Positions 42,001-43,465 of a DNA stretch of 64,000 bases are shown here, one piece after another. Numbering within the stretch: position 1 is the first letter of the stretch; each line of letters opens with the position of its first letter. Source of the stretch: Escarpia spicata. Its lineage: Eukaryota > Annelida > Polychaeta > Sabellida > Siboglinidae. The notes under the pieces are model-generated. The model worked only from the letters and a program-made list of their open reading frames with translations, was not told the DNA's origin and searched no databases. The DNA lies in contig OZ023210.1 of assembly GCA_963995525.1 (NCBI GenBank), positions 4,194,527 to 4,258,526 of the forward strand. Reading direction: 5' to 3'. A program made the position numbers and the translations under genes.

Positions 42001-42136
42001 AGATCTTTCATTGATGTTGTAGGTGGCAGCGATCCAGCTGCAGAACTTTGAGTTGTTGTCAAAGCAGTCAGCCAAGAGTTCTGAGTTGAGTGATGCTCTT
42101 GCCCAGCTGAATGCTGAGTTGGTCAACATCACCTCC
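1..42136 (+). CDS. NUP155: NUP155 nucleoporin gene, partial (27 exons seen)
   Basis: This is the nuclear pore scaffold protein Nup155 (Nup170/Nup154 family). It belongs to the inner ring of the pore and contacts Nup35/Nup93 and the membrane side. The exons, read in order with consistent splice phases, give about 985 residues collinear with the animal protein. Propeller pieces include [37 protein letters not shown] and PPGFSAS. The junction has [11 protein letters not shown] and PVDQLRQLL. Helical-stack pieces include [68 protein letters not shown] and [12 protein letters not shown]. The 5' exons lie before the window. The C-terminal ~250 residues known in the family (human protein about 1,390 residues) are not found downstream. 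Three junctions (exons 8/9, 16/17, 23/24) are less certain. Introns are unusually rich in minisatellites. Seen: the exons and phases. Known: family role. Inferred: single transcript. Confidence 0.93.
313..461 (+). CDS. NUP155: NUP155 exon 2, beta-propeller
   Basis: Acceptor CAG at 310-312, strong donor CAG/GTAAGT at 462. Encodes the propeller segment with [17 protein letters not shown] and [11 protein letters not shown], one of the best conserved stretches of the family. Starts with two bases completing a codon and ends in phase 0. A 38-bp minisatellite begins 12 bases after the donor. Confidence 0.93.
474..2637. repeat. 38-bp minisatellite, intron 2
   Basis: About 57 copies of a 38-bp unit carrying ACAGTTCCATTTGTAAAC. 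It starts 12 bases after the exon 2 donor. In the first half a variant unit (CAATTGTAATCATTGC) recurs about every 190 bp, so five units form a higher-order repeat. The right half has a different subfamily (ACAGTTTCATTTG). Confidence 0.97.
2925..4048. repeat. 16-18-bp minisatellite, intron 2
   Basis: Copies of a short unit with core GAGAGGACAGTTGTTTAG. A foldback element at 3079-3503 interrupts it. Variants with GACGACAG, GACGGCAG and AAGACAG are interspersed. The long arginine/glutamine-rich open frames across it are repeat artefacts. Confidence 0.95.
3079..3503. mobile_element. Foldback MITE with 8-bp target duplication
   Basis: A 425-bp element beginning GGCACTTGTGTAGAATC and ending with its reverse complement. 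The two arms pair, imperfectly, for well over 100 bases. GAGGACAG flanks both sides (3071-3078 and 3504-3511) and restores the surrounding repeat when the element is removed. It has no coding capacity. The superfamily is not identified; an 8-bp duplication would fit hAT-like or P-like transposition. Confidence 0.88.
4185..4448. repeat. 21-bp minisatellite next to exon 3 acceptor
   Basis: About 11 copies of a unit like TACTATTATGTGTTATCTG, some with a duplicated TACTGTA. The last copy merges into TACTATGATGTTGTAG, the acceptor of exon 3, so the array abuts the splice site. Confidence 0.93.
4451..4556 (+). CDS. NUP155: NUP155 exon 3, beta-propeller
   Basis: Acceptor TTGTAG at 4445-4450 and donor GATG/GTATGC at 4557. 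Reads [18 protein letters not shown], then a serine/phenylalanine-rich stretch ending FSFIDD. This matches the family's GWFSQRCRKINHS segment. It ends in phase 1 and joins exon 4 to give DDDPLLHIS. The last seven exon bases are also the first bases of a 40-bp tandem array. Confidence 0.93.
4550..5213. repeat. NUP155: 40-bp donor-seeded minisatellite after exon 3
   Basis: About 16.6 copies of a 40-bp unit starting GATGATGGTACGCACAATG. The first copy begins inside exon 3: GATGATG is the exon end and GTATGC is the real donor. Copies near 4677, 4877, 5077 and 5197 keep a GT after GATGATG; most others have GC. Confidence 0.96.
5383..5456 (+). CDS. NUP155: NUP155 exon 4, beta-propeller
   Basis: Acceptor TTTCCAG and donor CAG/GTACAA. 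Reads [20 protein letters not shown] and then GTIQ, matching the [22 protein letters not shown] propeller strand. Phase 0 at the end. Confidence 0.92.
5785..6249. mobile_element. Small inverted-repeat DNA element
   Basis: Starts CAGGGATGAGAAATTTCCG and ends with TCTCATCCCTG; a second AAATTTCCG lies near the right end. The CAGGG terminus is typical of hAT elements. No clear 8-bp duplication and no coding capacity. Confidence 0.6.
6439..6530 (+). CDS. NUP155: NUP155 exon 5, beta-propeller
   Basis: Reads [18 protein letters not shown] and then [12 protein letters not shown], the DLGxDGxGM loop of the family. Acceptor GACAG, donor CCAG/GTGAGT. Ends in phase 2; the split arginine is completed by exon 6. 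Confidence 0.92.
6742..7322. repeat. TGTGTC-rich minisatellite, intron 5
   Basis: GTGTGTCCATGTGTGTCTG-type units on the + strand, strongly G+T on one strand. Cysteine/valine-rich open frames in several frames are repeat artefacts. Confidence 0.95.
7365..7462 (+). CDS. NUP155: NUP155 exon 6, beta-propeller
   Basis: Reads [18 protein letters not shown] and then [14 protein letters not shown], matching the family's TIDRSVFKPIVQIAVI...LLAVTHAG strand. Acceptor CCATAG, donor CTG/GTGAGT. Phase 1 at the end. A TG-rich array ends about 40 bases before the acceptor. Confidence 0.93.
7812..7961 (+). CDS. NUP155: NUP155 exon 7, beta-propeller
   Basis: Reads [28 protein letters not shown] and VHIAHYRK, matching the highly conserved GVRLYFST...VRLPPGFSAS region. 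Acceptor TTTGCAG, donor AAGG/GTATGG. Ends in phase 1. Confidence 0.94.
8815..9548. repeat. 28-bp minisatellite, intron 7
   Basis: About 26 copies of a unit with CTTACCTTGTGTGGCCCTG, single-base variants (GGCC, TGCC, GACC). No obvious link to a splice junction. Confidence 0.96.
9630..10296. repeat. Acceptor-like minisatellite before exon 8, left part
   Basis: 28/29-bp units in 57-bp dimers (GTGTCACTTGGTGGTGATTG), grading into ~42-bp units with TGTCACCAGAGACCATGTTG. The latter match the exon 8 acceptor and exon start. An insertion ends it near 10296, and it continues at 11350. Confidence 0.93.
10297..11349. mobile_element. Probable hAT-like insertion splitting the array
   Basis: Unique sequence interrupts the GTGGTGA array. 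Both ends carry GGGAAAAA and CATTTACCGGTATTT motifs in opposite or near-opposite arrangement, and the right end reads CAGGGTTGGCAC on the minus strand, a hAT-type terminus. No transposase frame is seen. Exact ends uncertain. Confidence 0.5.
11350..11715. repeat. NUP155: Acceptor-seeded minisatellite before exon 8, right part
   Basis: Units of about 42 bp read CTGTGTCACCAG then GGACCATGTTGTTGG. The final copy is the real acceptor CACCAG and exon start GGACCCTGTTGCTGG. Several upstream copies keep a perfect CACCAG acceptor. Confidence 0.9.
11702..11811 (+). CDS. NUP155: NUP155 exon 8, beta-propeller (3' end tentative)
   Basis: Acceptor GTCACCAG at 11694-11701. Reads [17 protein letters not shown] and then [13 protein letters not shown], matching the family's LLMAAS...ILWCVNHDTFPFQ. 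The next exon starts in phase 0, so the only phase-compatible GT is AGA/GTGACA at 11812. That places LRILCFIR between FPFQ and exon 9, slightly longer than expected. The acceptor and first 14 exon bases resemble the upstream repeat unit. Confidence 0.8.
12424..14035. repeat. NUP155: 41-bp acceptor-seeded minisatellite before exon 9
   Basis: About 39 copies of a 41-bp unit, GTCTTGTGTGTAGGAAGAGG followed by TCCAGGTCAGAGTCTGGAT. It matches the exon 9 junction TTGTAG/GAAGTGATGCCAATCCAGGG. Nearly every copy has an acceptor-like TGTGTAG or TGTGCAG. Confidence 0.95.
14036..14316 (-). mobile_element. tRNA-derived SINE
   Basis: On the minus strand the head at 14316 reads GGGCGCAGTAGCACAGC with an A box (TAGCACAGCTGTAAGAGC) and a B box (GGGTTCAAATCC). 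A central domain with GAATGAGTACCTGGC follows, then a tail with AAAGCGCTTGG. The head is tRNA-like but has no proper cloverleaf end, so it is a SINE and not a tRNA gene. Confidence 0.82.
14270..14412. repeat. ~70-bp duplication of SINE head plus exon 9 acceptor
   Basis: GAGGCTCTTACAGCTGTGCT...TTGTAGGAAGTGATGCC occurs twice, about 70 bp apart. It makes one extra acceptor at 14330 and places SINE-derived sequence directly upstream of the acceptor used for exon 9. Confidence 0.9.
14401..14568 (+). CDS. NUP155: NUP155 exon 9, propeller/helix junction
   Basis: Reads [35 protein letters not shown] and RKFVLINSQ, matching the family's DGHSWALSAID...[20 protein letters not shown]. Acceptor TTGTAG at 14395-14400, donor CACAG/GTGAGG at 14569. 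Phase 0 at both ends. Minisatellites seeded by its own acceptor (upstream) and donor (downstream) flank it. A second copy of its first bases with an intact TTGTAG lies at 14331. Confidence 0.92.
14558..15195. repeat. NUP155: 29-bp donor-seeded minisatellite after exon 9
   Basis: About 21 copies of AACTCACAG/GTGAGGGGATC followed by ATTGTCCTT. The first copy spans the real junction at 14568/14569, and most copies keep CACAG/GTGAGG intact. Confidence 0.95.
15384..15491 (+). CDS. NUP155: NUP155 exon 10
   Basis: Reads [20 protein letters not shown] and then [16 protein letters not shown], matching the family's KLRPVDQLRHLL...ERFFKLHQ. Acceptor CTGCAG, donor CGG/GTAGGT. Phase 0 throughout. An 18-bp CT-rich array begins a few bases after the donor. 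Confidence 0.93.
15496..16456. repeat. 18-bp CT-rich minisatellite after exon 10
   Basis: About 53 copies of TCCCTCATCCACACCCTC, starting 4 bases after the exon 10 donor. Strongly pyrimidine-biased on the + strand. The exon frame runs open through it, giving a His/Pro-Ser/Thr repeat, but no donor is duplicated. Confidence 0.96.
16919..17078. repeat. 8/16-bp CCTCCATG/CCTCCACA minisatellite, intron 10
   Basis: Tandem CCTCCATGCCTCCACACC units, C-rich on the + strand, 60 bases upstream of exon 11. Confidence 0.95.
17139..17198 (+). CDS. NUP155: NUP155 exon 11
   Basis: A 20-codon exon reading [20 protein letters not shown], nearly identical to the family's [20 protein letters not shown]. Acceptor TTTGTAG, donor GAG/GTGGGT. 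Phase 0. Confidence 0.94.
17577..17715. repeat. 26-bp minisatellite, intron 11
   Basis: Five to six copies of GTTCACCATCGTCATGCCTG followed by ATTGAT. Confidence 0.94.
17860..18693. mobile_element. Inverted-repeat DNA element (~830 bp), intron 11
   Basis: AATTTACGTGTATAATACGC at 17867-17886 is the inverted partner of 18667-18686. ATGTATAATATG(C)ACCC is repeated inside both ends. No coding capacity is seen. It looks like a non-autonomous DNA transposon; class not assigned. Confidence 0.7.
18874..18967 (+). CDS. NUP155: NUP155 exon 12
   Basis: Reads [17 protein letters not shown] and then [14 protein letters not shown], matching the VSAWATRAFFRYGGEAQ helix. Acceptor TTCACAG, donor ATA/GTGAGT. 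Ends in phase 1. The tail after GGEPE is the family's poorly conserved linker. Confidence 0.9.
19090..20321. repeat. NUP155: 45-bp minisatellite, intron 12 (probably donor-derived)
   Basis: About 27 copies of a 45-bp unit, TTATGAGCTGATAAAAATG then TTAGTGAGATGGTCCCCAG. It resembles the exon 12 junction, where ATGTATAGTGAGTGACATG is followed by CACCAGG...ATTCTTGAG. The similarity is partial. The period is a multiple of three, so a 410-codon open frame of 15-residue repeats crosses it. Confidence 0.95.
20618..20674 (+). CDS. NUP155: NUP155 exon 13, linker
   Basis: Reads [18 protein letters not shown], a Gly/Ser/Pro linker like the low-complexity insertion of vertebrate Nup155 at this place. Acceptor TTGCAG, donor GAG/GTGAAT. 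Phases agree with exons 12 and 14. Confidence 0.8.
20690..21240. repeat. NUP155: Acceptor-seeded minisatellite before exon 14
   Basis: Irregular units with GACCGGTGTGTGTCTGTAG and GTCATGTGACATGTTT. The last copy GACCGGTGTGTCTAG/GTGAG is the acceptor of exon 14. Confidence 0.92.
21241..21394 (+). CDS. NUP155: NUP155 exon 14
   Basis: Reads [18 protein letters not shown], then [19 protein letters not shown] and LCLYLSRIL. This matches the family's [20 protein letters not shown]. Acceptor GTCTAG at 21235-21240, donor CTCAG/GTGTGT at 21395. Ends in phase 2. The last 16 exon bases and the donor recur nine more times downstream with a 36-bp period, and the reading frame stays open. Confidence 0.94.
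21379..21735. repeat. NUP155: 36-bp donor-seeded array, ten tandem splice donors
   Basis: Ten copies of TCTCTCGCATTCTCAG/GTG then TGTTAAGTATCTCTGGG. The first half-unit is the end of exon 14. Every copy keeps CTCAG/GTGTGT. The period is 12 codons and the exon frame stays open through all copies. Confidence 0.97.
21760..24505. repeat. NUP155: 46-48-bp acceptor-seeded array before exon 15
   Basis: Nearly 60 copies of GGCCACTGTGGGGTGTG then TTCTGTCCTGACTGTACTTG and TTGTTGCCA. The last copy is the exon 15 junction TTGTTGCCAG/GCCACTGTGG. Almost every copy holds a pyrimidine tract and CAG. A block at about 23040-23390 is repeated 516 bp further on. Confidence 0.97.
24506..24566 (+). CDS. NUP155: NUP155 exon 15
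   Basis: A short exon in the phase required by exon 14. The junction reads [18 protein letters not shown] and ends PSEQKKY at a consensus donor TAT/GTAAGT. The family has SRI..xIWDxxLVxE here, so RPLW..xMVKE is plausible. The acceptor TTGCCAG and first ~12 exon bases are the last copy of the large upstream array, so the exon start rests mainly on phase. Confidence 0.75.
24567..25265. other. Unique intron 15 sequence with AT-rich hairpins
   Basis: No exon seen. Contains TTTTCCTTTTTCGTTT (from 24782) and its near inverted partner AATGAAAAAGGAAAA (from 24812), then further TTTTTCGTTTT / AAAAACGAAA pairs to 24980. This suggests a foldback structure or decayed element. Confidence 0.55.
25270..26960. 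repeat. NUP155: 24-bp acceptor-seeded array before exon 16
   Basis: Units of TTCTTTCTGTCACCAACT(G/A)ATGAG, matching the exon 16 junction TTTTCTGTCCACAG/TTGATGAG. Most copies have lost the AG; copies near 25280, 25760 and 26083 keep CCTCAG. The 24-bp period leaves long open frames (FFLSPTNE). A short inverted block near 25820-25910 recurs near 26140-26230. Confidence 0.94.
26965..27086 (+). CDS. NUP155: NUP155 exon 16 (3' end tentative)
   Basis: Reads [18 protein letters not shown] and then [19 protein letters not shown], matching the family's [23 protein letters not shown]. Acceptor GTCCACAG at 26957-26964. Two donors are possible: AAG/GTATTG (27076) and GGG/GTGACT (27087). Only the second gives the phase 2 end that exon 17 needs. 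Confidence 0.85.
27295..28098 (+). mobile_element. Tigger/pogo-like DNA transposon remnant
   Basis: Starts CAGTGCAACACGCTTATA and ends with its exact inverse TATAAGCGTGTTGCACTG, followed by TA. A short + strand frame near 27660-27712 ends [19 protein letters not shown], like the C-terminal tail of pogo-type transposases. The rest of the transposase is missing. Confidence 0.7.
28181..28263 (+). CDS. NUP155: NUP155 exon 17
   Basis: Acceptor TTTTGTAG, donor CAAG/GTAAGT. In the frame required by exon 18 it reads [17 protein letters not shown] and then [10 protein letters not shown]. The tail fits the family's QQELQRKFHEA; the first half is in a variable stretch. Confidence 0.75.
28646..28779 (+). 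CDS. NUP155: NUP155 exon 18
   Basis: Reads [20 protein letters not shown] and then [20 protein letters not shown], matching the family's SYQALALWKLLCEHQFTII. Acceptor TTTGTAG. The phase-compatible donor is the weak GCG/GTTGGT at 28780, the same hexamer used at position 33. A better-looking GTAACT four bases on would break the frame. Confidence 0.9.
28890..29093. repeat. ~33-bp minisatellite, intron 18
   Basis: Six copies of TATTGGTTGTGTTTGCTGTG followed by CTGTGTACTTATA. Confidence 0.93.
29349..29600. repeat. 28-bp minisatellite, intron 18
   Basis: About nine copies of GGTCATGATACAGGGGTG followed by TTGTTACTAT. Confidence 0.93.
29800..29859 (+). CDS. NUP155: NUP155 exon 19
   Basis: Twenty codons reading [20 protein letters not shown], matching the family's QLKITTFKDLVIRDKE. 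Acceptor ATTGTAG, donor GAG/GTAGGC, phase 0. Confidence 0.93.
30268..30790. repeat. 22-bp minisatellite, intron 19
   Basis: About 23 copies of TAGGTTGACGGAGGTCACGC followed by AC, with GGCGG variants in the right half. Confidence 0.95.
30935..31330. repeat. TGTGACTTGTGACATTG array next to exon 20 acceptor
   Basis: Degenerate 16-17-bp units on the + strand, running to GACATTGTTACAG, the acceptor of exon 20. Adjacent to the junction; exon bases are not included. Confidence 0.9.
31334..31465 (+). CDS. NUP155: NUP155 exon 20
   Basis: Reads [19 protein letters not shown] and then [14 protein letters not shown], matching the family's IASLINCYIRDNAAVDGIS...CPLLYSTDDAICSK. Acceptor GTTACAG, donor AAG/GTAGGG, phase 0. 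A TGACATTG-type array runs to within about 10 bases of the acceptor. A long CTT-rich tract starts just after the donor. Confidence 0.95.
31478..32090. repeat. 600-bp pure pyrimidine (CTT/CCTTCTT) tract
   Basis: Almost uninterrupted C+T on the + strand, beginning about 12 bases after the exon 20 donor. Leucine/phenylalanine- and arginine-rich open frames on either strand are artefacts. Confidence 0.97.
32089..32256. repeat. 23-bp minisatellite, intron 20
   Basis: About seven copies of GTCAGCTCCGGTGTTGAGC followed by ACCT, ending about 35 bases before exon 21. Confidence 0.93.
32292..32369 (+). CDS. NUP155: NUP155 exon 21
   Basis: Reads [16 protein letters not shown] and then [10 protein letters not shown], matching the family's ANELLQRSRQ...KERMLRESLKEY. 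Acceptor TTTCAG, donor CAG/GTCAGT, phase 0. Confidence 0.92.
32640..33167. repeat. NUP155: 32-bp acceptor-seeded array before exon 22, left part
   Basis: Degenerate copies of TTGTTCAAGGATGTTG then TGACTTTGTCTTGTAG. They match the exon 22 junction CTTGTAG/TTGTTCAAAGACGTTG. A LINE interrupts the array at 33168. Confidence 0.9.
33310..34727 (+). pseudogene. LINE reverse transcriptase pseudogene
   Basis: Frames at 33310-33570, 33711-34127 and 34329-34727 are successive pieces of one reverse transcriptase. A 21-bp repeat expansion, stops and frameshifts break it. Fingers (SNKATGLD), palm (PQG...GPLLF, YADN) and thumb ([13 protein letters not shown]) regions are recognisable. Confidence 0.82.
33819..34232. 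repeat. 21-bp array grown inside the LINE RT
   Basis: About 20 copies of CTCCTATATGAGCAACATCAG (seven codons, LLYEQHQ). It starts where related RTs read LLYExQxGFR and ends at [14 protein letters not shown], the continuation of the same RT block. The repeat arose from RT coding sequence. Confidence 0.93.
35775..35985. repeat. NUP155: 32-bp acceptor-seeded array before exon 22, right part
   Basis: Six copies of TTGTTCATGGTCATTG then TGACTTTGTNTTGTAG. The last runs into the true acceptor CTTGTAG and exon start TTGTTCAAAGACG. Confidence 0.93.
35970..36166 (+). CDS. NUP155: NUP155 exon 22
   Basis: Reads [36 protein letters not shown] and [16 protein letters not shown], matching the family's [27 protein letters not shown]...LGLHFYKHGEP. 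Acceptor CTTGTAG, donor CAACAG/GTGAAC. Ends in phase 2. Arrays seeded by its acceptor (upstream) and its donor (downstream) flank it. Confidence 0.95.
36137..36455. repeat. NUP155: 53-bp donor-seeded array after exon 22
   Basis: Six copies of CTCCCAGGGCCTCATTGCC, then TACAGCAACAG/GTGAACTAA and CCTTAACCCTCTCA. Each copy holds the last ~28 bases of exon 22, the donor, a CTAAC branch-point-like motif and a pyrimidine-rich CAG. Confidence 0.95.
36521..36657 (+). CDS. NUP155: NUP155 exon 23
   Basis: Reads [20 protein letters not shown] and then [20 protein letters not shown], matching the family's LNSYKCITDTL...PSVPKKPGP...SDPNMLSN. Acceptor TTGACAG. The conserved DPN..AN motif must be included, so the donor is taken as ACA/GTTTGA at 36658, a weak site in the phase exon 24 needs. 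Confidence 0.88.
37025..37125 (+). CDS. NUP155: NUP155 exon 24
   Basis: Reads [20 protein letters not shown] and then [13 protein letters not shown], matching the family's [25 protein letters not shown]...DKLLQ. The start is placed after TTTAGTCAG (37016-37024) because that gives the right phase; the AG at 37020 would cause a frameshift. Donor GAA/GTGAGT. The last ~27 exon bases plus donor recur downstream. Confidence 0.9.
37096..37437. repeat. NUP155: 49-bp donor-seeded array after exon 24
   Basis: About six copies of ATCAACAAGAGTCTCTGAG, AAGTTACTTGAG/GTGAGTTC and ACTTTCAGAT. The left half is the end of exon 24 and most copies keep GAG/GTGAGT. Confidence 0.95.
37570..38325. repeat. 63-bp minisatellite, intron 24
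   Basis: Twelve copies of a unit with ATCATCCAGTGTTGTAAGC, TGACTCATCATCAGCTCAT and AAGACCCA. Three-unit (189-bp) blocks recur. Every copy has TGACTCA. Not linked to a splice site. Confidence 0.95.
38765..38919 (+). CDS. NUP155: NUP155 exon 25
   Basis: Reads [36 protein letters not shown] and [15 protein letters not shown], matching the family's SPFLEPHLVRMA...[28 protein letters not shown]. Acceptor GTCACAG, donor CGCAG/GTATGT, ends phase 2. The donor junction recurs downstream in a 52-bp array. Confidence 0.95.
38894..39345. repeat. NUP155: 52-bp donor-seeded array after exon 25
   Basis: About eight copies of AAGTTACCTGAGACACAG/GT, then ATGTGTCATGACAGGTGTC and ATACATTGTCACC. They match the exon 25 end AAGCTGGCTGAGAGACGCAG and its intron. 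Most copies keep ACAG/GTAYGTG, a good donor. Confidence 0.93.
39885..40014 (+). CDS. NUP155: NUP155 exon 26
   Basis: Reads [20 protein letters not shown] and then [14 protein letters not shown], matching the family's [20 protein letters not shown]...[14 protein letters not shown]. Acceptor TTGCAG, donor GAG/GTAGGT. No array touches either junction. Confidence 0.95.
40545..41570. repeat. 34-bp minisatellite with higher-order structure, intron 26
   Basis: About 30 copies of CAGTAATACAACCACCTTAC then AATTATGGTCACCT, alternating ATCT and ACCT ends. A rare variant (CAGTTATGATCACCACAGC) occurs twice, 374 bp (11 units) apart, showing block duplication. Confidence 0.95.
41775..42038. repeat. NUP155: ~42-bp acceptor-seeded array before exon 27
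   Basis: Six copies of TTTGTTGATGTTGTAG, (G)TGGCAGCAATCC and NNTTGTAAATC. The last copy is the junction TTGATGTTGTAG/GTGGCAGCGATCC. Confidence 0.9.
42023..42136 (+). CDS. NUP155: NUP155 exon 27 (last exon found)
   Basis: Reads [20 protein letters not shown] and then [18 protein letters not shown], matching the family's VARIQLQIQETLQ...DAVSQLDSELMDITK. Acceptor TTGTAG, donor TCC/GTGAGT, phase 0. The expected next segment (LYGEFADPF..L.ECKLAI) is not visible before the next gene. Confidence 0.93.
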
Positions 42137-42154
42137 GTGAGTAGACGATTCAAC

Positions 42155-43362
42155 TAAAGTCTCACAACTAGCAGTCTGTCTAGAACTCCAGTCTCACAGC
42201 TAGCAGTCTGTATAGAACTCCAGACACACAACTAGCAGTCCATGTAGAACTCCAGTCTCACAGCTAGCAGTCTGTATAGAACTCCAGACACACAACTAAC
42301 AGTCTGTGTAGAACACCAGTCTCACAGATAGCAATCTATATAGAACTCCAGTCTCACAGCTAGCAGTCTGAGTAGAACTCCAGTCTTACAGCTAGCAGTC
42401 TGTATAGAATTCCAGTCTCACAGCTAGCAGTCTGTATAGAACTCCAGTCTCACAGCTAGCAGTCTGTGTAGAACTCCAGTCTTACAGTTAGCAGTCTGTA
42501 TAGAATTCCAGTCTCACAGCTAGCAGTCTGTGTAGAACTCTAGTCTTACAGCTAGCAGTCTGTAAAGAACTCCAGACACACAACTAGCAGTCCGTGTAGA
42601 ACTCCAGTCTCACAGCTAGCAGTCTATATAAAACTCCAGTCTCACAGCTAGCAGTCTGTGTAGAACTCCAGTCTTACAGCTAGCAGTCTTATAGAACTCC
42701 AGTCTCACAGCTAGCAGTTTGTATAAAACTCCAGTCTCACAGCTAGAAGTCCATATAGAACTTCAATCTCACTGCTTGCAGTCCATATAGAACTCCAGTA
42801 TCACTGCTTGCAGTTCATATAGAACTTCAGCCTCACTGCTTGCAGTCCATATAGAACTCCAGTCTCACTGCTTGCAGTCCATATAGAACTTCAGTCTCGC
42901 TTCTTGCAGTCCATATAGAACTCCAGTCTCACTTCTTACAGTCCATATAGAACTTCTTGCAGTCCATATAGAACTCCAGTCTCACTGCTTGCAGTTCATG
43001 TAGAACTCCAGTCTCACTGCTTGCAGCCAATATAGAACTCCAGTCTCACTGCTTGCAGTCCATATAGAACTCCAGTCTCACTGCTTGCAGTCCATATAGA
43101 ACTTCAGTCTCACTGCTTGATGTCCATATAGAACTCCAGTCTCACTGTTTGCAGTCCATATAGAACTCCAGTCTCACTTCTTGCAGTCCATAGAGAACTT
43201 CAGTCTCACTGCTTGCAGTCCATATAGAACTCCAGTCTCACTGCTTGCAGTCCATATAGAACTCCAGTATCACTTCTTGCAGTCCATATAGAACTCCAGT
43301 CTCACTGCTTGCAGTCCATATAGAACTTTAATCTCACTTCTTGCAGTCCATATAGAAACATT
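42155..43362. repeat. 32-bp minisatellite, downstream of exon 27
   Basis: About 38 copies in two blocks: AGCTAGCAGTCTGTATAGA (left, to 42750) and GCTTGCAGTCCATATAGAA (right), both followed by CTCCAGTCTCAC. It starts 18 bases after the exon 27 donor. Confidence 0.95.
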
Positions 43363-43417
43363 ATAAGTTGTCTGCCGTTTGCATTGTGTGAACACGCATT
43401 TGTTGTATCATCTACAG

Positions 43418-43465
43418 AAACAGACTGCAAGGGCATCCAGATGAAATCAGACGCTTCTTGTGCAA
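43418..43465 (+). CDS. Cys-rich gene, exon a
   Basis: Acceptor CTACAG, donor CAA/GTGAGT. Reads TDCKGIQMKSDASCA in the phase that fits the next piece. Confidence 0.6.
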
